DNA of 7,981 nucleotides from Clostridiaceae bacterium (GCA_016297645.1 JAEDGF010000081.1:1-7981), one strand, 5' to 3'. Counted from the first letter of the stretch, positions 1-6,671 are shown. The notes: generated by a model from the sequence alone, not told the origin. Numbers and translations are program-made.

Positions 1-50
1 GTGCCGAAAAGGGGCACTGACGGGCGACATGGGTTTGAATCCCGTCAGCC
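1..50 (-). terminator. Structured segment at the 3' end of alaS, possible weak terminator
   Basis: An 8-bp perfect inverted repeat, CTGACGGG at 17-24 and CCCGTCAG at 41-48 with a 16-nt loop, lies about 10 nt past the alaS stop. Read on the minus strand it is followed by TGCCCCTTTTCGG, so the U-run is short and displaced and termination would be weak. A second small hairpin, GTGCC/GGCAC around a 7-nt loop, lies at 1-17. Read on the plus strand, the large stem is followed after a few bases by CTTTTTACTTT, so it could also end a plus-strand transcript entering from the left. An alternative fold at 29-45 resembles a tRNA T-arm. Which fold matters cannot be decided without the sequence to the left. 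Confidence 0.4.
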
Positions 51-58
51 TAAGCTTT

Positions 59-2692
59 TTACTTTATAAGTGCCGCGACTATATCCTTTACGGCGTTGAG
101 TGCGTCGGGGATCTTTGTGATATCCTTGCCGCCTGCCATTGCCGAATCGGGTTTTCCGCCGCCCGCGCCGCCTGCAACCTTTGCGACTTCACGCACGATA
201 TTTCCGGCGTGTGCGCCATTTGCCACGGCGTTTTTACCGCAGGCACAGGCGAAGGAGCAAGTGCCTTTTTCGGAATTTTTACCGGCAACGACAATTACGG
301 AGTCGTCGTCCTTTGCGGAATCGAGCATTGTTCTGAGCGCGTTTGCGTCGGCTTCGCCCATGTCCGCCGTTTTTACCGTAACGCCGTTAAACTCGCCGAC
401 CGTTGTGAACAGCTCGCCCGCTTTTTGTGCGGCAAGCTCGCCTTTGAGCTTTTCCGTTTCCTTCTCGGCGGCTTTAAGCTCGGCAGTAACAGCCGCCGCT
501 TTTTCGGGAAGCGCGTCAACCGTTCCGCATTTGAGTACGGCAGCCGCAGCCGCAGCGTTTGCGAGCATTTTGTTTACATATTGAAGTGCGTTCAGACCCG
601 TCACGGCTTCTATTCTTCTGACGCCGGACGCAACGGACGACTCGGAAATTATCTTGAACAGACCTATTTCACCCGTGTTGCCGACATGAGTACCGCCGCA
701 CAGTTCAAGCGAATATCCGCCGATATCCACAACGCGTACGGTGTTTCCGTACTTTTCGCCGAACAGCGCCATAGCGCCCATTGCCTTTGCCTCGGCAAGA
801 GTTTTTTCGGAGCTTGAAACGGGTACGGCTTTGAGAATTATTTCGTTAACATTCTTTTCGATATCGCGTATCTCCTCGGAGGTAAGAGCCTCAAAGTGAG
901 TGAAGTCGAAACGCATTATATCGGAATTTACAAGCTGACCTGCCTGCTCGACATGGCTGCCGAACTTTTTGCGGAGCATTGCCTGCAACAGGTGCGCGGA
1001 GGTGTGGTTTCTTGCGGCAGCAGAACGCTTTTCCGCACAAACGGAAGCCGAAGCGCAGTCGCCCCCGGAAATAACGCCTTCTATAACCTTGCCCTTATGG
1101 AAGAACAGCCCGTTGGAATTCTTTGTCGTGTCGGCGACTTCAAAACGAAAGCCCTTGCCGGAGATAATGCCGGTGTCGCCTGCCTGTCCGCCGCTCTCCG
1201 CATAAAACGGAGTAGTATCGAGGATTATTACGGCGCTGTCGCCTGCCGAAGCGCTTTCGAGCTTTTCGGCATTATCGCCGAGAACGGCAAGCACCTTGCC
1301 TTCGCCTTCAAGCGAAGTATAGCCCGTGAACACGGTCGCGGGAAGTCCTTTAAGCGTTGCGCCGGCGTCCTTCCAAGCGTCAGCACCCGCATCCTTACGC
1401 GCATTTCTCGCGGTTTCCTTCTGCTTTTTGACAAGGGCATTGAAAGCGTCCTCGTCTACATCCATACCTTTTTCGGCAAGGATTTCTTTCGTGAGGTCAA
1501 TGGGGAAACCAAAGGTATCGGAGAGTTTGAAGGCATCCTCACCGCTGAGGGTCTTGCCCTCCGTGCGCTCGGTCATTTCTCCGAGCAGCTTCAAGCCGGA
1601 GTCGAGAGTACGGTTGAAGCTGTCCTCCTCGACGGCGATTATTTTAACAATGTAGTCGTGCTTTTCAATGAGAGCCGGATATGCCTTTCCGCTCTCGGTT
1701 ATCACGGTTTCGCACAGCTCTGCCAAAAACGGTCTGTCGATACCGAGCAGGCGCCCGTGGCGCGCGGCGCGTCTGAGAAGGCGGCGGAGAACATATCCCC
1801 TGCCCTCGTTTGAAGGCATAACGCCGTCTGATATCATCATTGCGGTGGAGCGGATATGGTCAGTGATAACGCGCAGAGAAATATCCGTTTTTTCACTTTC
1901 ATGATACTTTACATTCGCGATCTCGGAAACCTTCTTCATTATATTACGCACGGTGTCGACCTCAAAAAGGTTATCAACGCCCTGTGCGATACAGGCAAGG
2001 CGTTCAAGTCCCATACCTGTGTCGATATTCGGGTGGCTCAGACGGGTATAGTTTCCGTTGCCGTCGTTTTCAAACTGCGTGAAAACAAGATTCCAGAATT
2101 CAACATATCTGTCGCAGTCGCAGCCGACCTTGCAGTCGGGCTTGCCGCAGCCGTGCTCGGGACCTCTGTCGTAGTAAAGCTCCGAACAGGGGCCGCAGGG
2201 ACCTGCGCCGTGCTCCCAAAAGTTGTCCTCTTTGCCGAAACGCACCATGTGGTCGGGCTTTACTCCGACCTCTTTTGTCCATATGTCGTACGCCTCGTCG
2301 TCGTCAAGATAGATGCTGACATATATCTTTTCGGGATCCATTTCCATTTCCTTGGTGCAGAATTCCCACGCCCATGCGGTCGCTTCACGCTTAAAGTAGT
2401 CGCCGAAGGAGAAGTTGCCGAGCATCTCGAAAAATGTACCGTGGCGTGCGGTGTGTCCCACGCGCTCGATGTCGGGCGTTCTGATGCACTTCTGGCAAGT
2501 AGTGACGCGCTTTGACGGCGGAGTGACTTCGCCGGTAAAGTATTTTTTCATGGGAGCCATTCCGGCATTTATAAGCAGAAGGCTTTTATCGCCCTGCGGA
2601 ATAAGCGAAAAGCTGTCGAGCCGCAGATGACCCTTTTTCTCGAAAAAGCTGAGATATTTTTCACGCAGCTCGTTAAGACCTGTCCATTCCAT
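59..2692 (-). CDS. alaS: Alanyl-tRNA synthetase
   Basis: Class II aminoacyl-tRNA synthetase that charges tRNA-Ala, and also tmRNA, with alanine in the cytoplasm. At 877 residues it has the usual full length. The catalytic core comes first: motif 2 ARHGTFFEMLGNFSFGDYF at about 82-100 and motif 3 GMGLERLA near 226-233. A Cys-rich stretch near 182-193 is probably a metal-binding insert. The editing domain follows, with TTPFYAESGGQ near 493-503, HTSAH (H563, H567) and CGGTH (C665, H669), the four metal ligands that clear mischarged Ser/Gly. A coiled segment (about 710-760) and the C-Ala domain with GGGKPDSAMAGGKD (844-857) finish it. The start at 2692 was chosen because MEWTGLNELR is the expected N-terminus and GAGGA at 2703-2707 lies 10 nt upstream. 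An in-frame ATG at 2776 would overlap the preceding gene and add unrelated residues. It is second in an operon, 31 nt behind the 166-residue gene. No T-box leader is present. Confidence 0.98.
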   Translation of the reverse strand: MEWTGLNELREKYLSFFEKKGHLRLDSFSLIPQGDKSLLLINAGMAPMKKYFTGEVTPPSKRVTTCQKCIRTPDIERVGHTARHGTFFEMLGNFSFGDYFKREATAWAWEFCTKEMEMDPEKIYVSIYLDDDEAYDIWTKEVGVKPDHMVRFGKEDNFWEHGAGPCGPCSELYYDRGPEHGCGKPDCKVGCDCDRYVEFWNLVFTQFENDGNGNYTRLSHPNIDTGMGLERLACIAQGVDNLFEVDTVRNIMKKVSEIANVKYHESEKTDISLRVITDHIRSTAMMISDGVMPSNEGRGYVLRRLLRRAARHGRLLGIDRPFLAELCETVITESGKAYPALIEKHDYIVKIIAVEEDSFNRTLDSGLKLLGEMTERTEGKTLSGEDAFKLSDTFGFPIDLTKEILAEKGMDVDEDAFNALVKKQKETARNARKDAGADAWKDAGATLKGLPATVFTGYTSLEGEGKVLAVLGDNAEKLESASAGDSAVIILDTTPFYAESGGQAGDTGIISGKGFRFEVADTTKNSNGLFFHKGKVIEGVISGGDCASASVCAEKRSAAARNHTSAHLLQAMLRKKFGSHVEQAGQLVNSDIMRFDFTHFEALTSEEIRDIEKNVNEIILKAVPVSSSEKTLAEAKAMGAMALFGEKYGNTVRVVDIGGYSLELCGGTHVGNTGEIGLFKIISESSVASGVRRIEAVTGLNALQYVNKMLANAAAAAAVLKCGTVDALPEKAAAVTAELKAAEKETEKLKGELAAQKAGELFTTVGEFNGVTVKTADMGEADANALRTMLDSAKDDDSVIVVAGKNSEKGTCSFACACGKNAVANGAHAGNIVREVAKVAGGAGGGKPDSAMAGGKDITKIPDALNAVKDIVAALIK

Positions 2693-2723
2693 ATTGTTTC
2701 GTTCCTCTTTTACTGTTTTTGAA

Positions 2724-3224
2724 TTATTCTTCCGTGCCGGAAGCGTTTTCGTCGTCCCCGTCGTCGCTGTCGTCATCTCTTATGCTGCCCTGATTTGAGA
2801 AGAAGAACAGCTCGTTGAGGTGCTTGTCGAGCGTTTTCTCGCACGCGCCGCTGAGAAGGGGCATCATACGGGATTCGGCAATGCAGTGGATGTTCGCGAG
2901 ATCGAGAAGTATTTTAAGCTGACCCTTGTAAAACTCCGCGTCCTTGTCGGCAAAGAAAGAGTCATCGACCTCGGCTATCTCGGCACCGCTGAGCGACATA
3001 TAATCGCTGTACACCTTTTTGTACTTTTCGAGTACCTTTTGCAGGATGGAATACATCTGCTCTTTGTCGCCGCTTTTCAGGGCATTGTTTATCGCCGTGG
3101 TTTTCATCTGAACCTTAAAAGAAAGACGGCAGGTTTTTACGATGGCGTGCGAGAGCTTTGCAAGCTCTCTGCCGATTTCGTCGGGAATATACGGCTCGCC
3201 GTCGCGTACATAGAAAAGACTCAT
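2724..3224 (-). CDS. Hypothetical acidic-tailed helical protein, first gene of the alaS operon
   Basis: I do not recognise a family for this 166-residue protein. It has no signal peptide and no membrane segment, so it is probably cytoplasmic. It begins MSLFYVRDGEPYIPDEIG, and residues 15-140 are mostly amphipathic helix-forming sequence with three scattered cysteines. It ends in a very acidic, probably disordered tail (about residues 150-166, starting DDDSDDGDDE). The start is secure: CCTCC on the plus strand (GGAGG in the mRNA) at 3233-3237 lies 8 nt from the ATG, and the only good promoter lies just upstream. It is co-transcribed with alaS 31 nt downstream, which hints at a translation or stress link, but no catalytic motif supports a specific role. 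The coding call is strong because of the promoter, ribosome binding site and operon position. Confidence 0.85.
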   Translation of the reverse strand: MSLFYVRDGEPYIPDEIGRELAKLSHAIVKTCRLSFKVQMKTTAINNALKSGDKEQMYSILQKVLEKYKKVYSDYMSLSGAEIAEVDDSFFADKDAEFYKGQLKILLDLANIHCIAESRMMPLLSGACEKTLDKHLNELFFFSNQGSIRDDDSDDGDDENASGTEE

Positions 3225-3257
3225 TTTTATTTCCTCCGTTACTGTATATACTGAGTT

Positions 3258-3286
3258 ATCATATCACACCGTCTGTTTTTTTTCAA
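3258..3286 (-). promoter_or_regulatory. Sigma-A promoter of the hypothetical gene-alaS operon
   Basis: On the minus strand the -35 box TTGAAA (3281-3286) and -10 box TATGAT (3258-3263) are separated by exactly 17 bp. Transcription would start near 3250 and leave a leader of about 25 nt containing the GGAGG site. That leader is too short for a T-box or another riboswitch, which is notable because tRNA synthetase genes of Firmicutes are often T-box controlled. Confidence 0.8.
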
Positions 3287-3398
3287 CACCGCACACGAAA
3301 AAACATATATATTCACAGACAAAAAACGCTTTTTTTTGAAATTGAGGGTTTATTTTCCGAAAAAAAGCAATAAAATGATGATACGCACCCGATTGCGC

Positions 3399-3428
3399 TT
3401 GATTTTTACCTCACATATATGGTATTAT
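3399..3428 (+). promoter_or_regulatory. Candidate promoter for the DUF1934-argS-smpB operon
   Basis: TTGATT at 3399-3404 and TATTAT at 3423-3428 are separated by 18 bp. The start point would lie near 3435, giving a leader of about 70 nt. It is the best plus-strand match in the divergent intergenic region 3225-3503, the rest of which is A/T-rich with several homopolymer runs. It is weaker than the opposing alaS promoter. Confidence 0.45.
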
Positions 3429-3438
3429 GTTCAAATAA

Positions 3439-3480
3439 AAGAAGCGGCACACTCGTCGACAGCCGTCCGAGCCGCTTTTT
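3439..3480 (+). terminator. Terminator-like leader hairpin upstream of the DUF1934 gene
   Basis: AAGCGGC (3442-3448) pairs with GCCGCTT (3471-3477). The stem extends through a G-U and two A-U pairs to about 10 bp around a 22-nt loop, and the 3' arm runs into five T's. It begins only a few nucleotides after the predicted start point and ends just before the GGAGG at 3483-3487. No gene upstream reads in this direction, so it is more likely an attenuator, a 5' stabilising hairpin or a translation modulator than an ordinary gene-end terminator. The minus-strand reading also has a U-rich tail. Confidence 0.5.
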
Positions 3481-3503
3481 ACGGAGGCACACAAAGAGTC
3501 AAA

Positions 3504-3917
3504 ATGAACATCACCCCGAAAATTCGAGTATTCAGCTGCATAAGCGGCGGCGAAGAAACCGAAAAAATTGAAGTAACCGCAGATGCTGCCATAAACGGCA
3601 CGGAAAACGACTACACGATAGAATACAGCGAGAACCTTTTCCCAGAGGTCAAAACAACCACGACCATACGCGTTATAAACGGCAGCGCCGTTTCCGTTAT
3701 CCGCAGCGGCGATATCGCCAACGAAATAACCGCCGAGCCGGGCAAGCGGCATCTGTGCCACTATCTCACACCGTACGGCGAGATCGTGTTCGGCGTATAC
3801 GGTCACCGCGTCAACAGCACGGTAAGCGAAACGGGCGGAACGCTCGAAATCGAGTATGAGATAAACTACCCCGACGGCGCCTCAACGGCGCACAGCATGA
3901 TAATTGATATCATCTGA
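3504..3917 (+). CDS. DUF1934 family beta-barrel protein (YwiB-like)
   Basis: This 137-residue protein matches the DUF1934/YwiB pattern in length, in its alternating beta-strand sequence (for example INGTENDYTIEYSE and GGTLEIEYEINYPDG) and above all in position directly before argS, as ywiB is in Bacillus subtilis. The family is predicted to form a calycin-like beta-barrel and its biochemical role is unknown to me. There is no signal peptide. The start at 3504 is chosen because it lies downstream of the leader hairpin and of GGAGG at 3483-3487. That spacing is long (16 nt), and a nearer AAAGAG at 3493-3498 may serve instead. An in-frame ATG at 3336 would make translation run through the promoter and hairpin and is rejected. 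The stop lies 44 nt before argS and overlaps a small hairpin. Confidence 0.85.
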   Translation: MNITPKIRVFSCISGGEETEKIEVTADAAINGTENDYTIEYSENLFPEVKTTTTIRVINGSAVSVIRSGDIANEITAEPGKRHLCHYLTPYGEIVFGVYGHRVNSTVSETGGTLEIEYEINYPDGASTAHSMIIDII

Positions 3918-3937
3918 CGGAGGACTATTCCCGTCAG
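3914..3937 (+). other. Intercistronic hairpin between the DUF1934 gene and argS
   Basis: CTGACGG (3914-3920) pairs perfectly with CCGTCAG (3931-3937) around a 10-nt loop, and the 5' arm contains the TGA stop at 3915-3917. It has no U-run and so is not a terminator. It may affect mRNA stability or the relative expression of the two genes. The arms are identical to the inner seven bases of the hairpin at 17-48. Confidence 0.6.
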
Positions 3938-3961
3938 TCTGTCCGAAAGGAGATAAAACAA

Positions 3962-5647
3962 ATGAACAACATTGTTAAAACGGCGGAAAAACAGGTCGCC
4001 GAAATAATAACTGCGGCGATAAAAAAGGCGCAGGCAAAAGGAACGCTGCCGGAAGCGGAGCTTGCACAATTCAAAGTAGAGGTTCCGGCGGATCGGAAAA
4101 ACGGCGATTATTCAACAAACGCCGCAATGGCACACGCCAGAGTTTTCCGCACTGCTCCGGCTAAAATAGCGCAGGCAATAACCGATGAGATCGAACTCGA
4201 CGGAACATATTTCGGCAAGGTCGAACCCGTCGCGGGCTTCATAAACTTTACGCTCTCGCAGGAGTTTTACGCCGATGTACTGAAAAGCGTCGAAGAACTC
4301 GGCAAAAGCTACGGTCACTCCGACCTTTTCAAGGGCAAACGCGCACTTGTCGAATTCGTTTCGGCAAACCCCACAGGCCCCATGCATGTGGGCAACGCGC
4401 GCGGCGGCGCAATGGGCGACTGCCTTGCGGAGGTACTCTCTTGGGCGGGCTACGAAACCGAGCGCGAATTCTATATAAACGACGGCGGCAACCAGATAGA
4501 GAAGTTCGGACTGTCACTCGACATTCGCTACCGTCAGCATTTCGGCGATAATATCGAAATGCCCGAGGACTCCTACCACGGTCAGGATATTATAGACCAT
4601 GCCGAAAATTTCGCAAAGATATACGGCGACAAGTATATGCACACCTCGGACGAGGAGCGCAAAAAAGCTCTTGTTGACTATGCGCTTCCCATCAATATCG
4701 CCGGACTCGAACGCGATCTGCTGAAATATAAGATAAAGTATGACACATGGTTCAGGGAGAGCACTCTCCACAATTCCGGCGCTGCGCGCGGTGTGGTAAA
4801 GCTGCTCACCGAGAAGGGCTGCACATACGAAAAAGACGGCGCGGTTTGGTTCAAAGCCGAGCAGTTCGGCTGCGACAAGGATTTTGTCCTCGTGCGCTCC
4901 AACGGCTTCCTGACATACATTGTCCCGGATATCGCCTATCATTATAATAAGCTCTGCATAAGAAACTTTGATATTGCGGTCGATATTCTCGGCGCGGATC
5001 ATCACGGCTATGTCCCGAGACTCAAAGCAGCCCTTACCGCACTCGGCGTGAATGCCGAGCGGCTCAAAGTCGTCCTCATGCAGATGGTTCGTCTTGTGAA
5101 GGACGGCGAAGTGATAAAAGCCTCCAAGCGCTCCGGCAAGGCGATAACTCTCGTCACGCTTCTCGACGAGGTTCCCATTGACGCGGCAAGGTTCATCTTC
5201 AATATGCGCGAAGCAAATACGCACTGCGACTTCGATCTCGGTCTTGCCGTTGAGCAGAGCGCACAGAACCCCGTATACTACTGCCAGTACGCGCACGCAC
5301 GCATTTGCTCGATATTCCGCAAGTTGCAGGAGAAAGGCACTCAGTTCAACGGCTGCACGAAGGAGCAGGCGCAAAGGCTCACTGCCGACGAGGAAAAGGA
5401 GCTTATCCGCTACATTTCTTCACTTACGAACGAAGTCGAAAACGCGGCAAAGCTTCTCGACCCGTCAAAGCTCACACGCTACGCCGTGGAGCTTGCAACG
5501 CTGTTCCACAAGTTCTATAACGCCTGCCGCTGCGACACGGACGACAAAGACCTCGCCGCCGCACGCCTTTTCCTGTGCCGCTGCACACAGACCGTACTCG
5601 CAAATGTTCTCGGCTTACTGAAAGTGGACGCGCCCGAGAGTATGTAA
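3962..5647 (+). CDS. argS: Arginyl-tRNA synthetase
   Basis: Class I aminoacyl-tRNA synthetase that joins arginine to tRNA-Arg. It has 561 residues, a normal full length. The N-terminal Add-1 domain (about 1-110) contains KNGDYSTNAAM (46-56). The HIGH motif appears as HVGN (142-145) within SANPTGPMHVGNARGGAMG. The Rossmann core holds FYINDGGNQIEKFG (170-183) and DILGADHHGYVPRLKAAL (341-358). The KMSK loop reads KASK (386-389), followed by RSGKAITL. The helical anticodon-binding domain contains PVYYCQYAHARI (437-448), and the protein ends DAPESM, close to the conserved APERM terminus. A near-perfect AAAGGAGAT at 3947-3955 precedes the ATG. It sits between the DUF1934 gene (44 nt upstream) and smpB (30 nt downstream) in one likely operon. 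Ile codons are strongly skewed to ATA (15 of 31). Confidence 0.98.
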   Translation: MNNIVKTAEKQVAEIITAAIKKAQAKGTLPEAELAQFKVEVPADRKNGDYSTNAAMAHARVFRTAPAKIAQAITDEIELDGTYFGKVEPVAGFINFTLSQEFYADVLKSVEELGKSYGHSDLFKGKRALVEFVSANPTGPMHVGNARGGAMGDCLAEVLSWAGYETEREFYINDGGNQIEKFGLSLDIRYRQHFGDNIEMPEDSYHGQDIIDHAENFAKIYGDKYMHTSDEERKKALVDYALPINIAGLERDLLKYKIKYDTWFRESTLHNSGAARGVVKLLTEKGCTYEKDGAVWFKAEQFGCDKDFVLVRSNGFLTYIVPDIAYHYNKLCIRNFDIAVDILGADHHGYVPRLKAALTALGVNAERLKVVLMQMVRLVKDGEVIKASKRSGKAITLVTLLDEVPIDAARFIFNMREANTHCDFDLGLAVEQSAQNPVYYCQYAHARICSIFRKLQEKGTQFNGCTKEQAQRLTADEEKELIRYISSLTNEVENAAKLLDPSKLTRYAVELATLFHKFYNACRCDTDDKDLAAARLFLCRCTQTVLANVLGLLKVDAPESM

Positions 5648-5662
5648 CCGCATTTTTACGAA

Positions 5663-5670
5663 AGAGGTGA
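5663..5670 (+). promoter_or_regulatory. Ribosome binding site that decides the smpB start
   Basis: AGAGGTGA at 5663-5670 leaves only 1 nt before the ATG at 5672 but 7 nt before the ATG at 5678. The second spacing is optimal, so the start MAQNKPDL is preferred over MQMAQNKP. Confidence 0.7.
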
Positions 5671-5677
5671 AATGCAA

Positions 5678-6145
5678 ATGGCTCAGAACAAACCCGATCT
5701 TCGCAAGGTCGCCCAAAACAAAAAAGCCTATCACGACTATTTTGTCATGGAAACCTTCGAAGCCGGTCTTGAACTTTTCGGCACTGAGGTAAAGTCCATA
5801 AGAAACGGCAAAGTAAACCTCAAAGACTCCTGGTGTCATGTGAAAAACGGTGAGATATTTGCAAACGGAATGCACATCTCACCGTACGAAAAAGGCAATA
5901 TTTTCAACCGCGACCCCATGCGCCCGAAACGGCTTTTAATGCACAAACGCGAAATAAAACGGCTTTTTGACTTGACAAAACAGCAGGGATATGCGATAAT
6001 TCCCCTAAGCGTATATTTCGTAAAGGGTCGGGCAAAGCTTGAAATCGGGCTTTGCAAGGGCAAAAAGCTTTACGATAAACGCGAGGACGCCGCTAAACGC
6101 GACGCCAAGCGCGACATCGACCGTACGCTGAAAAACAGCCTTTAA
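5678..6145 (+). CDS. smpB: SsrA-binding protein SmpB
   Basis: SmpB binds the tRNA-like domain of tmRNA and carries alanyl-tmRNA into the A site of ribosomes stalled on truncated mRNA, starting trans-translation. At 155 residues it has the family's usual length. The OB-fold core is clear: NKKAYHDYFVMETFEAGL (14-31), GTEVKSIRNGKVNLKDS (35-51), HISPYEKGN (66-74), DPMRPKRLLMHKREI (79-93) and GKKLYDKRE (128-136). The basic C-terminal tail (AKRDAKRDIDRTLKNSL, 139-155) is the part that enters the mRNA channel. The start is set by the ribosome binding site at 5663-5670. It lies 30 nt behind argS and 96 nt ahead of ssrA, its RNA partner. Linkage of smpB to ssrA is common, but here argS rather than rnr precedes it. 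Confidence 0.98.
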   Translation: MAQNKPDLRKVAQNKKAYHDYFVMETFEAGLELFGTEVKSIRNGKVNLKDSWCHVKNGEIFANGMHISPYEKGNIFNRDPMRPKRLLMHKREIKRLFDLTKQQGYAIIPLSVYFVKGRAKLEIGLCKGKKLYDKREDAAKRDAKRDIDRTLKNSL

Positions 6146-6147
6146 CG

Positions 6148-6160
6148 ATTACTCCGTAAT
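6148..6160. other. Small dyad after the smpB stop
   Basis: ATTAC and GTAAT are perfect inverted arms around TCC, 2 nt past the smpB stop. It could be a protein-binding site or mRNA-end hairpin near ssrA. It is short enough to be chance. Confidence 0.2.
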
Positions 6161-6213
6161 GCGTCTGCTTCAAGCCGGCAAAATTTCGGCAAAAAGCAGC
6201 AGCAAATCAATCG

Positions 6214-6231
6214 GGCTGACCCGCGTCAGCC
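6214..6231 (+). other. Hairpin in the ssrA leader, just before the mature 5' end
   Basis: GGCTGAC (6214-6220) and GTCAGCC (6225-6231) form a perfect 7-bp stem with a 4-nt CCGC loop, ending 10 nt before the mature tmRNA 5' end at 6242. It has no U-run. If transcription begins upstream, this hairpin belongs to the precursor and may shape RNase P or other 5' processing. I found no convincing promoter in 6146-6241, so ssrA may be read from the upstream operon or from a promoter inside smpB. Confidence 0.55.
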
Positions 6232-6241
6232 TGACCTGTAC

Positions 6242-6593
6242 GGGATCGAAAGGATTTCGACGGGGGAAACGAGGCACAATAAGCGAGCAGAGGCGAGGCA
6301 CCTCTCTAAAAGCTTCAACTTAAATAATAACTGACACTAATAAGACAGTTTTAGCAGCTGCCTAATCGCAGCCGCCGTCATTCCCGAGAGTACTGCGGCT
6401 CGGTGCGTGGCGTCATTTAGCAGTGACCGTGCACGGGCATACCGCCTTATAACCCGTCATGAACAATAGGGCTTTTTCAAACCGAAGGGTGTTATTTCCC
6501 GTCGGCGCGCAGAGAATAAATAAATAACTACGCTCGTAGAAAGTTGTGAGGACTTTCTTTCGGACAGGGGTTCGACTCCCCTCGATTCCACCA
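6242..6593 (+). ncRNA. ssrA: Transfer-messenger RNA (tmRNA, 10Sa RNA)
   Basis: One-piece tmRNA of 352 nt that rescues stalled ribosomes together with SmpB. The acceptor stem pairs GGGATCG (6242-6248) with CGATTCC (6583-6589), including the G3-U70 pair read by AlaRS. The 5' signature AAAGGATTTCGACGGGG follows the stem. The T-arm is AGGGG, TTCGACT, CCCCT (6566-6582), then A and an encoded CCA at 6591-6593. Before the reading frame, ACTTAAATAATAACT closely resembles the Bacillus segment before its resume codon. By that alignment the resume codon is GAC (6333-6335), giving the tag DTNKTVLAAA and stop TAA at 6363-6365. Pseudoknot-rich sequence fills 6366-6560. The gene follows smpB and has its own terminator at 6672-6705. 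The tag is odd in starting with Asp and ending AAA. Confidence 0.97.
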
Positions 6594-6597
6594 CAAG

Positions 6598-6659
6598 GGT
6601 ATTAAACAAACCTTATTTCTTCAAAGGTGGCTTTGCTGTAACGGTTTGGCTATAATACC
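6598..6659 (+). other. Nested stem-loop between tmRNA and its terminator
   Basis: Three nested perfect stems lie here. GGTATTA (6598-6604) pairs with TAATACC (6653-6659), AAACC (6608-6612) with GGTTT (6643-6647), and CAAAG (6622-6626) with CTTTG (6631-6635) around a GTGG tetraloop. It begins 4 nt past the encoded CCA and would be the trailer of the ssrA precursor. It may guide 3' processing, be a separate small RNA, or be part of an element end. The sequence TATAAT at 6651-6656 is part of the outer stem and lacks a good -35 box. Confidence 0.5.
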
Positions 6660-6671
6660 ATCACAGAAAAA

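Noticed and set aside
29..1813. Long plus-strand open frames opposite alaS (262 and 305 residues)
   Set aside because: They lie wholly antisense to the unambiguous alaS frame, have Cys/Arg/Phe-rich composition without domains, and lack ribosome binding sites. They follow from codon bias in alaS.
3336..3503. N-terminal extension of the DUF1934 protein from the ATG at 3336
   Set aside because: Translation would pass through the predicted promoter and the leader hairpin, and the extra 56 residues do not fit the family length.
3225..3503. T-box riboswitch for alaS or argS
   Set aside because: The leaders are about 25 and 70 nt, too short for a T-box, and no specifier-loop architecture is visible.
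4514..5374. 286-residue minus-strand open frame opposite argS
   Set aside because: It is antisense to a complete argS with all motifs, with no ribosome binding site or domain. It is a shadow frame.
6030..6090. Possible ssrA promoter inside smpB (TTGCAA with GATAAA at 16 bp)
   Set aside because: Only a partial -10 match with suboptimal spacing; too weak to call.
6628..6656. Promoter with TATAAT at 6651-6656
   Set aside because: The -35 region at 17 bp (TGGCTT) is poor, and the TATAAT is part of the outer stem of a nested hairpin. No gene follows before the terminator.
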